From assembly GCF_000633395.1 (NCBI RefSeq), contig NZ_AYMU01000020.1, positions 124,001 to 188,000 on the forward strand: a stretch of 64,000 bases of DNA, in the 5' to 3' direction. Origin of the DNA: Pseudomonas sp. PH1b. Its GTDB lineage: Bacteria; Pseudomonadota; Gammaproteobacteria; Pseudomonadales; Pseudomonadaceae. The position numbers and the translations under genes were made by a program. Under the pieces are notes generated by a model. It ran no database searches and was not told the DNA's origin. It saw only the letters and a program-made list of their open reading frames with translations. Numbering within the stretch: the first letter of the stretch is position 1; each line of letters begins with the position of its first letter. This document shows positions 25,016 through 33,717 of this stretch, one piece after another.

Positions 25016-27397
25016 ATGAGCGATTCTCTCCACAGCCCGCGCAAAACCGCGGATCAGCAGCCCCAGGCTGATCACGATCACGATCACGATCACGATCACG
25101 ATCACGATCACGATCACGATCACGATCACGATCACGACCACGGTCACAGCCATGGCCCCAGCCATTCCCAGGCACCCGCGGGCCAGTTGCAGCCGGTCAA
25201 GGCGCACGATCATGCCGCCCACGGCGCATCCTGCTGCGGTTCCGCTGGCCTGGCGCCGTCCAGGGTCACCTTGAGCGAGACCCCGACCGCCGGCGCGCGC
25301 CTGAGCAGCTTCCGCATCGAAGCCATGGACTGTCCTACCGAGCAGACCCTGATCCAGAACAAGCTGGGCAAGCTGGCCGGGGTCCAGGCGCTGGAGTTCA
25401 ACCTGATGAACCGCGTGCTGGGGGTGACCCACGACCTGCCGGACACGGCGCCGATCATCGCGGCGGTGAAATCCCTCGGCATGCACGCCGAGCCCCTGAA
25501 CCCAAGTTCGGACGCCGCGCCGGCAGCTGCGGCGCCGGTGAAAAAGCCCTGGTGGCCGCTGGCCCTGTCCGGGATCGGTGCCCTGGCGGCCGAAGTCATC
25601 CATTTCACCAATGCTGCCCCCGATTGGGTGATCGCGCTGGTAGCCCTGGTGTCGATCCTCAGTGGCGGCCTGGGTACCTACAAGAAGGGCTGGATTGCCC
25701 TGAAGAACCGCAACCTCAACATCAATGCCCTGATGAGCATCGCCGTCACCGGCGCGGTGCTGATCGGCCAATGGCCGGAAGCGGCGATGGTGATGTTCCT
25801 GTTCACCGTGGCCGAACTGATCGAAGCCCGCTCTCTGGACCGTGCTCGCAACGCCATCAGTGGCCTGATGCAGATGACCCCGGAACAGGTCACGGTGCAA
25901 CAGGCGGACGGCAGCTGGCGTGAGCAGGAGGCAAAAAGCGTCGAGCTGGGGGCGCGGGTTCGGGTCCGGCCCGGCGAGCGCATTGGCCTGGACGGCGAAG
26001 TGCTGTCCGGCAACTCCACCATCGACCAGGCACCGATCACCGGTGAAAGCCTGCCCGTGGAAAAGACCGTGGGCGACAAGGTCTTCGCCGGCACCATCAA
26101 CCAGGCCGGCTCCCTGGAGTTCCGGGTTACCGCGGCCGCCAACAATTCGACCCTGGCGCGCATCATCCATGCCGTGGAACAGGCCCAGGGCGCCCGGGCA
26201 CCGACCCAGCGCTTCGTCGACAGCTTCTCGAAGATCTACACCCCGGCGGTGTTCGCCTTTGCCCTGGGCGTGGCGCTGATTCCGCCCCTGTTCATGGCCG
26301 GTGCCTGGTTCGACTGGATCTACCGTGCCCTGGTGCTGCTGGTGGTGGCCTGCCCGTGTGCCCTGGTGATCTCCACCCCGGTGAGCATTGTCAGCGGCCT
26401 GGCCGCGGCGGCGCGCAAGGGCATCCTGGTCAAGGGCGGGGTCTACCTGGAGGGTGGCTACAAGCTCGATTACCTGGCCCTGGACAAGACTGGCACCATC
26501 ACCCACGGCAAGCCGGTGCAGACCGACTTCCTGCCCCTGGATCCGCTCGCCGAAGACTCGGCGCCCGCCCTGGCCGCCAGCCTGGCCGGGCGTTCCGACC
26601 ACCCGGTGTCCCTGGCCATTGCCCAGGCGGCTGTGGATAAACAGCTGGCGATGCACCCTGTGGATAACTTCGAGGCCCTGACCGGCCGAGGGGTGCGCGG
26701 TGAAATCAACGGTGAGCTGTATCACCTGGGCAACCACCGCCTGGTGGAAGAGCTGGGCCTGTGCTCGCCTGCCCTGGAAGAAAAGCTCTTCGCCCTGGAG
26801 AAGCAGGGCAAGACCGTGGTCCTGCTGCTGGATCGCAACGGCCCGCTGGCCCTGTTCGCCGTGGCCGACACCGTCAAGGAGTCCAGTCGCGAAGCCATCC
26901 AGCAGCTGCATGAGCTGGGAATCAAGACCCTGATGCTGACGGGCGACAACCCGCATACGGCCCAGGCGATTGCCGCCCAGGTAGGCATCGACCAGGCCCG
27001 GGGCGACCTGTTGCCTACCGACAAGCTGCAAGCCATCGAAGCCCTGTACGCCGAAGGCCACCGGGTGGGCATGGTGGGCGACGGGATCAACGACGCCCCG
27101 GCCCTGGCCCGCGCCGAGATTGGTTTTGCCATGGCAGCGGCGGGCACCGATACCGCTATCGAGACCGCCGATGTGGCCCTAATGGACGACGATCTGCGCA
27201 AGATCCCGGCGTTTATCCGCTTGTCGCGCCAGACCTCGGTGGTCCTCAAGCAAAATATCGCTCTGGCGCTGGTCATCAAGGCGATCTTTCTTGGGGTAAC
27301 CTTTGCCGGACTGGCCACCATGTGGATGGCAGTATTCGCCGACATGGGGGTCAGCCTGTTGGTGGTGTTCAACGGCTTGCGCCTGCTGCGCAAATAG
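25016..27397 (+). CDS. cadA: Cd/Zn/Pb-translocating P1B-type ATPase
   Basis: 793 aa, ATG with GGAAGGGA upstream. Order: a His/Asp low-complexity tail (about 19-46, twelve DH pairs then GHSHG), a second His/Cys patch (AHGASCCGS), one heavy-metal-associated domain where the usual CxxC is MDCPTE (CxxE), membrane helices, TGES actuator, CPC metal site at C446-P-C448, phosphorylated D490 (DKTGTITHG), SDHPVSLAIAQ and MVGDGINDAPAL. CPC and the His tail favour Zn, Cd or Pb export, not Cu. Divergent cadR and the dyad promoter show metal-induced expression. Confidence 0.95.
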   Translation: MSDSLHSPRKTADQQPQADHDHDHDHDHDHDHDHDHDHDHDHGHSHGPSHSQAPAGQLQPVKAHDHAAHGASCCGSAGLAPSRVTLSETPTAGARLSSFRIEAMDCPTEQTLIQNKLGKLAGVQALEFNLMNRVLGVTHDLPDTAPIIAAVKSLGMHAEPLNPSSDAAPAAAAPVKKPWWPLALSGIGALAAEVIHFTNAAPDWVIALVALVSILSGGLGTYKKGWIALKNRNLNINALMSIAVTGAVLIGQWPEAAMVMFLFTVAELIEARSLDRARNAISGLMQMTPEQVTVQQADGSWREQEAKSVELGARVRVRPGERIGLDGEVLSGNSTIDQAPITGESLPVEKTVGDKVFAGTINQAGSLEFRVTAAANNSTLARIIHAVEQAQGARAPTQRFVDSFSKIYTPAVFAFALGVALIPPLFMAGAWFDWIYRALVLLVVACPCALVISTPVSIVSGLAAAARKGILVKGGVYLEGGYKLDYLALDKTGTITHGKPVQTDFLPLDPLAEDSAPALAASLAGRSDHPVSLAIAQAAVDKQLAMHPVDNFEALTGRGVRGEINGELYHLGNHRLVEELGLCSPALEEKLFALEKQGKTVVLLLDRNGPLALFAVADTVKESSREAIQQLHELGIKTLMLTGDNPHTAQAIAAQVGIDQARGDLLPTDKLQAIEALYAEGHRVGMVGDGINDAPALARAEIGFAMAAAGTDTAIETADVALMDDDLRKIPAFIRLSRQTSVVLKQNIALALVIKAIFLGVTFAGLATMWMAVFADMGVSLLVVFNGLRLLRK
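25070..25135 (+). repeat. Eleven perfect GATCAC hexamers inside cadA
   Basis: A 66-base in-frame tandem repeat encoding (Asp-His)11; a twelfth unit reads GACCAC. Unit length is a multiple of three, so copy-number change alters only the length of the metal-binding tail. Confidence 0.95.
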
Positions 27398-27410
27398 CCA
27401 GGGCAGCGGC

Positions 27411-27497
27411 GAGCTACAAGCTGCAAGCGATCGAGGTGAGAGTCAGCGTGATGAACCTACAAGGACCTGTATCGGCTTGCAGCTCGCAGCCACAAGC
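27411..27497. repeat. GCTGCAAG-type intergenic repeat, copy 2
   Basis: GAGCTACAAGCTGCAAGC at the left and GGCTTGCAGCTCGCAGCC at the right form an inverted pair around a core of about 45 bases. Lies between cadA and the LysR gene, at the left edge of the phosphonate cluster. Confidence 0.65.
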
Positions 27498-27512
27498 GTG
27501 TCGCGGCCTTCC

Positions 27513-28376
27513 ATGTTGAGTGCGGAGCTCAAGGCCTTCTACATGGTCGCTCGCCTGGGCAGCATCACCCAGGCGGCGAAGAAGCTCGGTCTCAGCCAGC
27601 CCACAGTGACTACCCAGATCCGCAATCTGGAAAGCCAGTATTCGGTGGAGCTGTTCTTTCGCGGTGGCCGGCGCCTGAGCCTGAGCGATGAGGGCGCGCG
27701 CCTGCTGCCGATGGTCAAGGACCTGTTGCAGCAGGAGGCCGACATCGAGTTCTTCCTGCGTAACAGCGGCCAGGTGCAGGGCACTCTGCGCATCGCGGCC
27801 ACGGCGCCTTATTACATCCTCGACCTGGTGAAGACCTTTCGCCAACGCTTGCCGCAAGTGGAGGTCTCGGTGGAAATCGGCAACTCCCAGCAGGTGCTGG
27901 AGGCACTGGAGGAGTACCGGGTGGATGTGGCGGCATCCTCGCAGTTGCTGGAGGATTCGCGGTTGATCCGCCGGGTACTGGGCAGCGATCCGCTGGTGCT
28001 GGCGGTGCACCGCAATCATCCCCTGGCCGCCCTGGACCATGTGCCCCTCAACGCCCTGGCCGGACACACCCTGTTGATGCGCGAACCCGGGTCCACCACC
28101 CGCAGCCTCACCGAGGACCTGCTGAAGAACGCCAACGTCAGCTTCGGCCCACTGTTGGAAATCGGCAGCCGCGAGTCGATTCGCGAAGCGGTGCTGCGCA
28201 ATATCGGCATCAGCATCATTGCCCGCCAGGAGGTTCCTCACGATCCGCAGTTGCGGGTGCTGAGCATCGAAAATGCACCGCAGATAGCCGAATACCTGTA
28301 TTGCCTCAAGGAGCGCAAGAACGCGCGGCTGCCTGCGGCTTTCCTCGGGCTGGCCCAGGAAATGGCGCCTCTTTAG
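27513..28376 (+). CDS. LysR-family regulator of the adjoining phosphonate-type operon
   Basis: 287 aa. Winged helix-turn-helix at about 2-60 (LKAFYMVARLGSITQAAKKLGLSQPTVTTQ pattern), then a type-2 periplasmic-like effector domain (GTLRIAATAPYYILDLV from about 88). It reads in the same direction as the transport operon and ends 184 bases before it, so it probably activates that operon in response to the imported compound. I cannot tell the effector; 2-aminoethylphosphonate or a relative is the natural guess. Confidence 0.88.
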   Translation: MLSAELKAFYMVARLGSITQAAKKLGLSQPTVTTQIRNLESQYSVELFFRGGRRLSLSDEGARLLPMVKDLLQQEADIEFFLRNSGQVQGTLRIAATAPYYILDLVKTFRQRLPQVEVSVEIGNSQQVLEALEEYRVDVAASSQLLEDSRLIRRVLGSDPLVLAVHRNHPLAALDHVPLNALAGHTLLMREPGSTTRSLTEDLLKNANVSFGPLLEIGSRESIREAVLRNIGISIIARQEVPHDPQLRVLSIENAPQIAEYLYCLKERKNARLPAAFLGLAQEMAPL

Positions 28377-28536
28377 TCACAGCTGCTCCGGCCGCCATCC
28401 CTTGCCCGGCGCCTCATCATGCCCCCGGCCGCTACCGGCTCTGTGGCCCGGCGCCAACCCAAATCTGCCAATACCACTATCGGCAGCTTTTGCCTGTTTG
28501 CCACAAGAGCTACGCATTCGCCCCCTAGGATGGGTT

Positions 28537-28551
28537 TCATCTGCCAGATGA
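28537..28551 (+). promoter_or_regulatory. 15-base palindrome overlapping the ribosome binding site of the phosphonate operon
   Basis: TCATCTG-C-CAGATGA is a perfect inverted repeat with a one-base centre. It ends inside GAGG (28550-28553), the likely Shine-Dalgarno of the ABC ATPase start at 28561. Possible operator or translational hairpin. Confidence 0.45.
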
Positions 28552-28560
28552 GGCCCGTCC

Positions 28561-29637
28561 ATGAACAACCCGACTGCAACTGCCCTGAGCAACCCCGGCG
28601 CACCGATGAAGATTCGCGGTGTACAGAAGCGCTTTGGTGCCTTCACCGCGCTGGATAACGTTTCCCTGGACGTGGCCGCCGGCGAACTGGTGTGCCTGCT
28701 GGGGCCGTCTGGCTGCGGCAAGACCACCTTGCTGCGCTGCATCGCCGGCCTTGAGCGCCAGGACCAGGGCGAGTTGTACCTGGGGGAACGGGATGTGTCG
28801 CTCCTGCCGCCACAGGCCCGTGACTACGGCATTCTGTTCCAGTCCTACGCGCTGTTTCCCAATCTCACCGTGGAAGCCAACATCGCCTACGGCCTGGCCG
28901 GCAGCGGGCGCGAGGAAACGCGCAAGCGCGTGGCGCAGATGCTGGAGCTGGTTGGCCTGTCCGGCAGCGAAAAAAAATACCCCGGCCAGCTTTCCGGTGG
29001 GCAGCAGCAGCGGGTCGCCCTGGCCCGGGCCTTGGCGCCGGCACCTTCGCTGCTGCTGCTGGATGAGCCAATGTCGGCCCTGGACGCCCGGGTCCGCGAG
29101 CACCTGTGCACCGAACTGCGCCAGCTGCAGCGGCGCCTGGGAATCACCACCCTGATGGTCACCCACAACCAGGACGAAGCCATGCTGATGGCCGACCGGA
29201 TTGCCGTGATGAACAACGGCAAGGTCGAGCAGTACGCTACGCCCCAGGAAATCTACGACCGTCCGGCCACGCCGTTCGTCGCCGAGTTCGTCGGCCAGGG
29301 CAACTGGCTACCCTTCAGCCGCAACAGCGACAGCCATGCCCAGGTCGGCGGGATGAATGTGCGCCTGGCCGACGATTCGGCCAAGGCCGCCTCGGGCCGC
29401 TTGTTCTGCCGTCCGGAAGCCATCAGCGTCAACCCGCCGGTGCATGAGGAAAACCTGTTCGCGGCCAAGGTCCGGGAAATCACCTTCCTCGGCAACCGCT
29501 GCCGCATGAGTTTTGAACTCAATCATTTGCCAGGGCATCCGCTGCTGGCCGAACTGGCACCGGAAGCCATGCCGCGACTGGGCGCCCAGGACATCTGGGT
29601 CGCCTTGCCGCCGCGCAGCCTGCAGGTGTTTGCCTGA
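28561..29637 (+). CDS. ABC importer ATPase, 2-aminoethylphosphonate type
   Basis: 358 aa. Walker A GPSGCGKTT (about 48-56), Q-loop FQSYALFPN, signature LSGGQQQR, Walker B LLLLDEP, H-loop VTHNQDEA, and a C-terminal TOBE-like regulatory domain (CRPEAISVNPPV). This is the FbpC/PotA-like subfamily, matching the PhnT2/AepV proteins annotated for 2-aminoethylphosphonate uptake. First gene of a five-gene operon; two bases... the next start (29639) follows the stop at once. Cytoplasmic. Substrate is inferred from the downstream catabolic genes. Confidence 0.88.
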   Translation: MNNPTATALSNPGAPMKIRGVQKRFGAFTALDNVSLDVAAGELVCLLGPSGCGKTTLLRCIAGLERQDQGELYLGERDVSLLPPQARDYGILFQSYALFPNLTVEANIAYGLAGSGREETRKRVAQMLELVGLSGSEKKYPGQLSGGQQQRVALARALAPAPSLLLLDEPMSALDARVREHLCTELRQLQRRLGITTLMVTHNQDEAMLMADRIAVMNNGKVEQYATPQEIYDRPATPFVAEFVGQGNWLPFSRNSDSHAQVGGMNVRLADDSAKAASGRLFCRPEAISVNPPVHEENLFAAKVREITFLGNRCRMSFELNHLPGHPLLAELAPEAMPRLGAQDIWVALPPRSLQVFA

Positions 29638-29638
29638 T

Positions 29639-31363
29639 ATGAGCGTGCAAATGTCCCTGCCGCTACCTGCAAAGCGGGCGCGGCAGACTTCCCGTGCCGA
29701 ACTCGGCGACCGTCTGTTCGTCGTGGGTGGCAAGTTCCTGCTCCTGCTGTTGCTGGGGGTTGCGGTGCTGCTGCCGCTGCTGGCGATCTTCTGGCGCGGC
29801 TTCAGCGCCGAGGCCGGGCAGGGCGGTGGCCTGGTCGCGGCCCGTGAACTCATCAGCAGTGACAATTTTCACTGGCTGCTCGGCAACAGCCTGAAAGTCT
29901 CCCTCAGCGTTGCCGCCATCGTGGTGCCCCTGGCCTATCTGTTCGCCTACGCCCTGCAGCGCACGCTGATTCCCGGCAAGGCGATCTGGCGCGGCCTGTC
30001 GCTGTTGCCGCTGATGGCACCGTCGATGCTGCCGGGTATTGCCCTGGTCTACCTGTTCGGCAACCAGGGCATGCTTCGCGGTCTGTTCGCCGACAACATC
30101 TACGGTTTCTGGGGCATTGTCCTCGGTGAGGTGATCTACACCTTCCCCCATGCCCTGATGATTCTGCTCTCGGCCCTGTCCCTGGCGGATGCGCGGTTGT
30201 TCGATGCGGCGTCGAGCATGGGCGCGAGCCCGGCCAAGGCCTTTCGCAGCATTACCTGGCCGGCCACCCGGCAGGCGGTATTCGCCGCCTTCTGCCTGGT
30301 GTTCACCCTGACCATCACCGATTTCGGCGTGCCGGTAGTGGTCGGCGGCGACTACCAGGTGCTGGCCCTGGAGGCCTACAAGGCGGTGGTCGGCCAACAG
30401 CAGTTCGGCCGCGGCGCGCTGATCGGCATGGTGCTGTTGCTCCCGGCGCTGTTCAGCTTCGGCGTCGATGCCTGGTTGCGTCGCCGCCATGGCGACTCCA
30501 TGAGCGGCCGGGCCCAGGTGTTCAGGCCGGCGCCGTGCAAGCGCCGCGATGCCTGCTACCTGGCCATCGTGCTGTTGATCTGCGCAGCGTTGCTGCTGGT
30601 GTTCGGCATGGCGGTGTATTCCTCCCTGGTGAAGTTCTGGCCCTACAACCTGTCGCTGTCTCTCAATCACTATCAGTTCAATGACACCGCCGGCGGTGGC
30701 TGGCTGGCCTACCGCAACAGCCTGACCATGGCCCTGTGCACGGCGCTGATCGGCAGCGTGCTGATCTTCACCGGTGCCTACCTGATGGAGAAGACCTCGG
30801 GGCAGCGCGGCCTCAACCTGGCGCTGCGCATGCTCAGCTTCGTGCCCATGGCGGTGCCCGGCCTGGTGCTGGGCCTGGGCTACGTGTTCTTTTTCAACCT
30901 CAACGGCAACCCGCTGCATGTGCTCTACGGCACCATGACCCTGCTGGTGGTGTGCACCATCGCCCACTACCTGACCACCGCGCAGATGACCGCCACCACC
31001 GCCCTGCGCCAGCTGGACGCGGAGTTCGAGGCGGCTGCGCTGTCGCTCAAGGCGCCGCTGTACCGGCACTACCTGCGGGTCACGGTGCCGATCTGCCTGC
31101 CGGCGCTGCTGGACATCGTGCGCTACCTGTTCGTTTCGGCGATGACCACGGTGTCGGCGGCAATCTTCCTCTACAGCCCCGACACCATCCTCGCCGCCGT
31201 GGCCGTGCTGAACATGGACGATGCCGGCAATGTCGGCGGCGCCGCGGCGATGTCGACCCTGATCCTGTTCACCTCGGCCGGCGTCTCGCTGTTGCTGGCC
31301 TGGGCGTCGCGGGGCCTGCTGCGCCGCTCCCAGGCCTGGCGCCAGGGCGCACCCGGTCACTGA
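29639..31363 (+). CDS. ABC importer permease, two fused membrane domains
   Basis: 574 aa, starting one base after the ATPase stop codon. About twelve membrane helices in two homologous halves, each with a binding-protein-dependent transport EAA loop (LADARLFDAASSMGASPAKAF in the first, QLDAEFEAAALSLKAPLYRH in the second). This FbpB-like fused layout is what is annotated as PhnU2/AepW in 2-aminoethylphosphonate importers. Inner membrane. The start MSVQMSLPLP is chosen because earlier in-frame codons lie inside the ATPase gene. Confidence 0.88.
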   Translation: MSVQMSLPLPAKRARQTSRAELGDRLFVVGGKFLLLLLLGVAVLLPLLAIFWRGFSAEAGQGGGLVAARELISSDNFHWLLGNSLKVSLSVAAIVVPLAYLFAYALQRTLIPGKAIWRGLSLLPLMAPSMLPGIALVYLFGNQGMLRGLFADNIYGFWGIVLGEVIYTFPHALMILLSALSLADARLFDAASSMGASPAKAFRSITWPATRQAVFAAFCLVFTLTITDFGVPVVVGGDYQVLALEAYKAVVGQQQFGRGALIGMVLLLPALFSFGVDAWLRRRHGDSMSGRAQVFRPAPCKRRDACYLAIVLLICAALLLVFGMAVYSSLVKFWPYNLSLSLNHYQFNDTAGGGWLAYRNSLTMALCTALIGSVLIFTGAYLMEKTSGQRGLNLALRMLSFVPMAVPGLVLGLGYVFFFNLNGNPLHVLYGTMTLLVVCTIAHYLTTAQMTATTALRQLDAEFEAAALSLKAPLYRHYLRVTVPICLPALLDIVRYLFVSAMTTVSAAIFLYSPDTILAAVAVLNMDDAGNVGGAAAMSTLILFTSAGVSLLLAWASRGLLRRSQAWRQGAPGH

Positions 31364-31413
31364 TTCCGTTCACCTCCCCCAACCCTGATCTGCACTCACT
31401 AAGGAACCGCACC

Positions 31414-32439
31414 ATGTTCAAGCCCCTGGCTCTTGCCGCTGCCGTCCTCTCTGCTGTCAGCCTGAACGCCTTTGCTGCGAAAACCGAACTGACGGTCTAT
31501 ACCGCCCTCGAAGCCGAGCAACTGAAGTCCTACAAACAGGCTTTTGAAAAGGCCAACCCGGACGTGGAGATCAAGTGGGTACGTGATTCCACCGGCATCA
31601 TCACCGCCAAGCTGCTGGCCGAAAAAGCCCGTCCGCAGGCGGATGCGGTGTGGGGCCTGGCGGCGTCCAGCCTGGCGATCCTCGACCAGCAGGGCATGCT
31701 GCAGAGCTATGCACCGAAGGACCTGGGCAAGATCGGCCCGAACTACCGCGACGCCGCCAACCCGCCGGCCTGGGTCGGCATGGACGTGTGGGCCGCGACC
31801 ATCTGCTTCAACACCGTGGAGGCCCAGAAGCAGGGCCTGACCAAGCCGGTGAGCTGGCAGGACCTGACCAAGCCCGAGTACAAGGGCAAGATCGTCATGC
31901 CTAACCCGGCATCCTCGGGCACCGGCTTCCTCGACGTCAGCGCCTGGCTGCAGACCTTCGGCGAGAAGCAGGGCTGGCAGTACATGGATGAGCTGCACCA
32001 GAACATCGGCCAGTACGTCCATTCCGGTTCCAAACCGTGCAAGCTGGCCGCCGCCGGTGAATTCCCCATCGGCATCTCCTTCGAGTACCCGGCGGTGCAG
32101 TTGAAGCGCCAGGGCGCGCCGCTGGACATCGTCCTGCCCAAGGAAGGCCTGGGCTGGGAAATCGAAGCCACCGCAGTGATCAAGGGCACCCCCCACGAAG
32201 AGGCGGCGAAGAAGCTCGCCGACTTCTCCGCCAGCCCGGCGGCCATGGAGCTGTACAAGGAAAACTTCGCCGTGCTGGCCCAGCCCGGCATCGCCAAGCC
32301 GCAGACCGAACTGCCGGCGGACTACGAGCAGCGCCTGATCAAGAACGACTTTGCCTGGGCTTCGAAGAACCGCGACGAAATCCTCAGCGAATGGCGCAAG
32401 CGCTATGACGGCAAGTCGGAAAAGGTCGCCGCACAGTAA
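31414..32439 (+). CDS. Periplasmic binding protein, 2-aminoethylphosphonate type
   Basis: 341 aa with AAGGAA upstream. Signal peptide MFKPLALAAAVLSAVSLNAFA. The mature protein begins TELTVYTALEAEQLKSYKQA and has VEIKWVRDSTGIITAKLLAE, ADAVWGLAASSLAIL, MPNPASSGTGFLDVSAWLQ and ISFEYPAV, the pattern of iron/phosphonate-type class-1 binding proteins (PhnS2/AepX). The serine/threonine-rich SSGTGF loop is where such proteins hold a phosphonate or anion. Delivers ligand to the permease encoded just upstream. Confidence 0.88.
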   Translation: MFKPLALAAAVLSAVSLNAFAAKTELTVYTALEAEQLKSYKQAFEKANPDVEIKWVRDSTGIITAKLLAEKARPQADAVWGLAASSLAILDQQGMLQSYAPKDLGKIGPNYRDAANPPAWVGMDVWAATICFNTVEAQKQGLTKPVSWQDLTKPEYKGKIVMPNPASSGTGFLDVSAWLQTFGEKQGWQYMDELHQNIGQYVHSGSKPCKLAAAGEFPIGISFEYPAVQLKRQGAPLDIVLPKEGLGWEIEATAVIKGTPHEEAAKKLADFSASPAAMELYKENFAVLAQPGIAKPQTELPADYEQRLIKNDFAWASKNRDEILSEWRKRYDGKSEKVAAQ

Positions 32440-32451
32440 CGCCCAGGGCAG

Positions 32452-32571
32452 CTGTGGCGAGGGAACTGGCTCGCGCTGGGCGGTGAAGCAGCCCTGAGTC
32501 CGGACAATGCGCTGCAGCTGCCTGGGAGTGCTGCGCACTCCAGCGGGCGCACGCTCCCTCGCCACACTCAA
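32452..32571. repeat. GTGGCGAGGGAGC-type repeat, copy 1
   Basis: Left arm GTGGCGAGGGAACTGGCTCG and right arm GCACGCTCCCTCGCCAC face each other, with inner arms GCTGCAGC and GAGTGCTGCGCACTC. Separates the transporter genes from the two catabolic genes and could attenuate or stabilise the message. A relative is at 59237-59377. Confidence 0.7.
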
Positions 32572-32577
32572 TGAGAC

Positions 32578-33717
32578 ATGAACATGACCAATCACAGCGA
32601 TCTGCTGATCGTCGGCGCCGGCATCCTGGGCCTGTCCCACGCCTATGCCGCCGCCAAGCGCGGTTTGCGGGTGCAAGTTTTCGAGCGCAGCGCCACGCCC
32701 CTGGGCGCGTCGGTGCGCAATTTCGGCCAGGCCCTGGTCACAGGCCAGCCGCCGGGGATGATGCTGGAGCTGGCCAAGGCCAGCCGGGAAATCTGGGGCG
32801 ACTGGCAGCAGTTGGCGGGCGTGCAGCTCAAGCGCAACGGTTCCTACCTGTTCGCCCGCAGCGAAGCCGAAGAGCACCTGCTGCAGGCCTTTTGTGCCGG
32901 CCGGGCGCAGGAACACGGTTACCGGGTCGAGCTGCTGCGCGGCGCGGCCTTGAATGACCTGTATGGTGGCCAGTTCCGCCATCACCGGGCGGCCCTGCAC
33001 GGCCTGGACGACCAGCAACTGTATTCCCGCGAGGCGATTCCGGCGCTGATCGACTACCTGCGCCGGGACCTGGGGGTGCAGTTCCACTTCTCGACCCTGG
33101 TTCGGGACATCCAGCCGGGGCTGTTGCACAGCACCGCCGGCAGTTTTCGTGGCACGCGGACCCTGGTCTGTTCGGGCCACGACTACCAGACCCTGCTGGC
33201 CGAGCCGATTGCCCAGTTGCACCCGCAGGTCTGCCGCCTGCAGATGCTCCGCGCCCGTCCCCAGGCCGAGCTGAACCTGCAGCACGCGCTGCTCACCGGC
33301 TTGAGCTGTGTGCATTACGGTGCCTTTGCCGACCTGCCGGAAGCGGCGGCGGTGCAGGCCGAGATCCTGGCCCAGGCCCCCCATCTGCATGAGCATGGGA
33401 TTCATCTACTGATCAGTCCGACCCCCTATGGTGAGCTGATCATCGGCGATTCCCACGATTACGGCGGGGATCCGTCGCCATTCAACGGCGAACAGGTGGA
33501 TAACTGGATGATCGAGCTGGCCGAGCAGACCCTGGGCTGCAAGGTCCAGGTGGTGGAGCGCTGGCAGGGTGTCTATGGTGCCCGTGGCCCGGCGCCGTTT
33601 TCCTTCCTGGAGGCGGCCCCCGGGATCAATGTGTCTCTGATGCATACCGGGGTCGGCATGAGCGTCGGTCCGGCCATGGCCGAGCGCAACATCGCCCGGA
33701 TACTGGAGGAGCAGTGA
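32578..33717 (+). CDS. FAD-dependent oxidoreductase of phosphonate clusters (TIGR03364 type)
   Basis: 379 aa. D-amino-acid-oxidase-like fold: dinucleotide site VGAGILGLSHAYAAAKRG (12-29), acidic VFERS, and a C-terminal GVYGARGPAPFSFLEAAPG ... HTGVGMSVGPAMAE flavin-binding end. This family is found with phosphonate uptake and HD-oxygenase genes, and members have been shown to oxidise N-methylated aminoethylphosphonates; from the fold it should oxidise an amine carbon with O2 or a carrier. The stop overlaps the next start by one base, so it is translationally coupled to the HD oxygenase. Exact substrate unknown. Confidence 0.85.
   Translation: MNMTNHSDLLIVGAGILGLSHAYAAAKRGLRVQVFERSATPLGASVRNFGQALVTGQPPGMMLELAKASREIWGDWQQLAGVQLKRNGSYLFARSEAEEHLLQAFCAGRAQEHGYRVELLRGAALNDLYGGQFRHHRAALHGLDDQQLYSREAIPALIDYLRRDLGVQFHFSTLVRDIQPGLLHSTAGSFRGTRTLVCSGHDYQTLLAEPIAQLHPQVCRLQMLRARPQAELNLQHALLTGLSCVHYGAFADLPEAAAVQAEILAQAPHLHEHGIHLLISPTPYGELIIGDSHDYGGDPSPFNGEQVDNWMIELAEQTLGCKVQVVERWQGVYGARGPAPFSFLEAAPGINVSLMHTGVGMSVGPAMAERNIARILEEQ

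Noticed and set aside
25070..25135. Cluster of eleven GATC sites as a replication or Dam-control element
   Set aside because: GATC occurs only because the hexamer encodes Asp-His; pseudomonads of this group generally lack Dam/SeqA control and there is no DnaA-box cluster.
25013..27061. Minus-strand frame opposite cadA with a (Val-Ile)n run
   Set aside because: The VIVI run is the reverse reading of the GATCAC repeat; no promoter or ribosome binding site, and cadA is certain.
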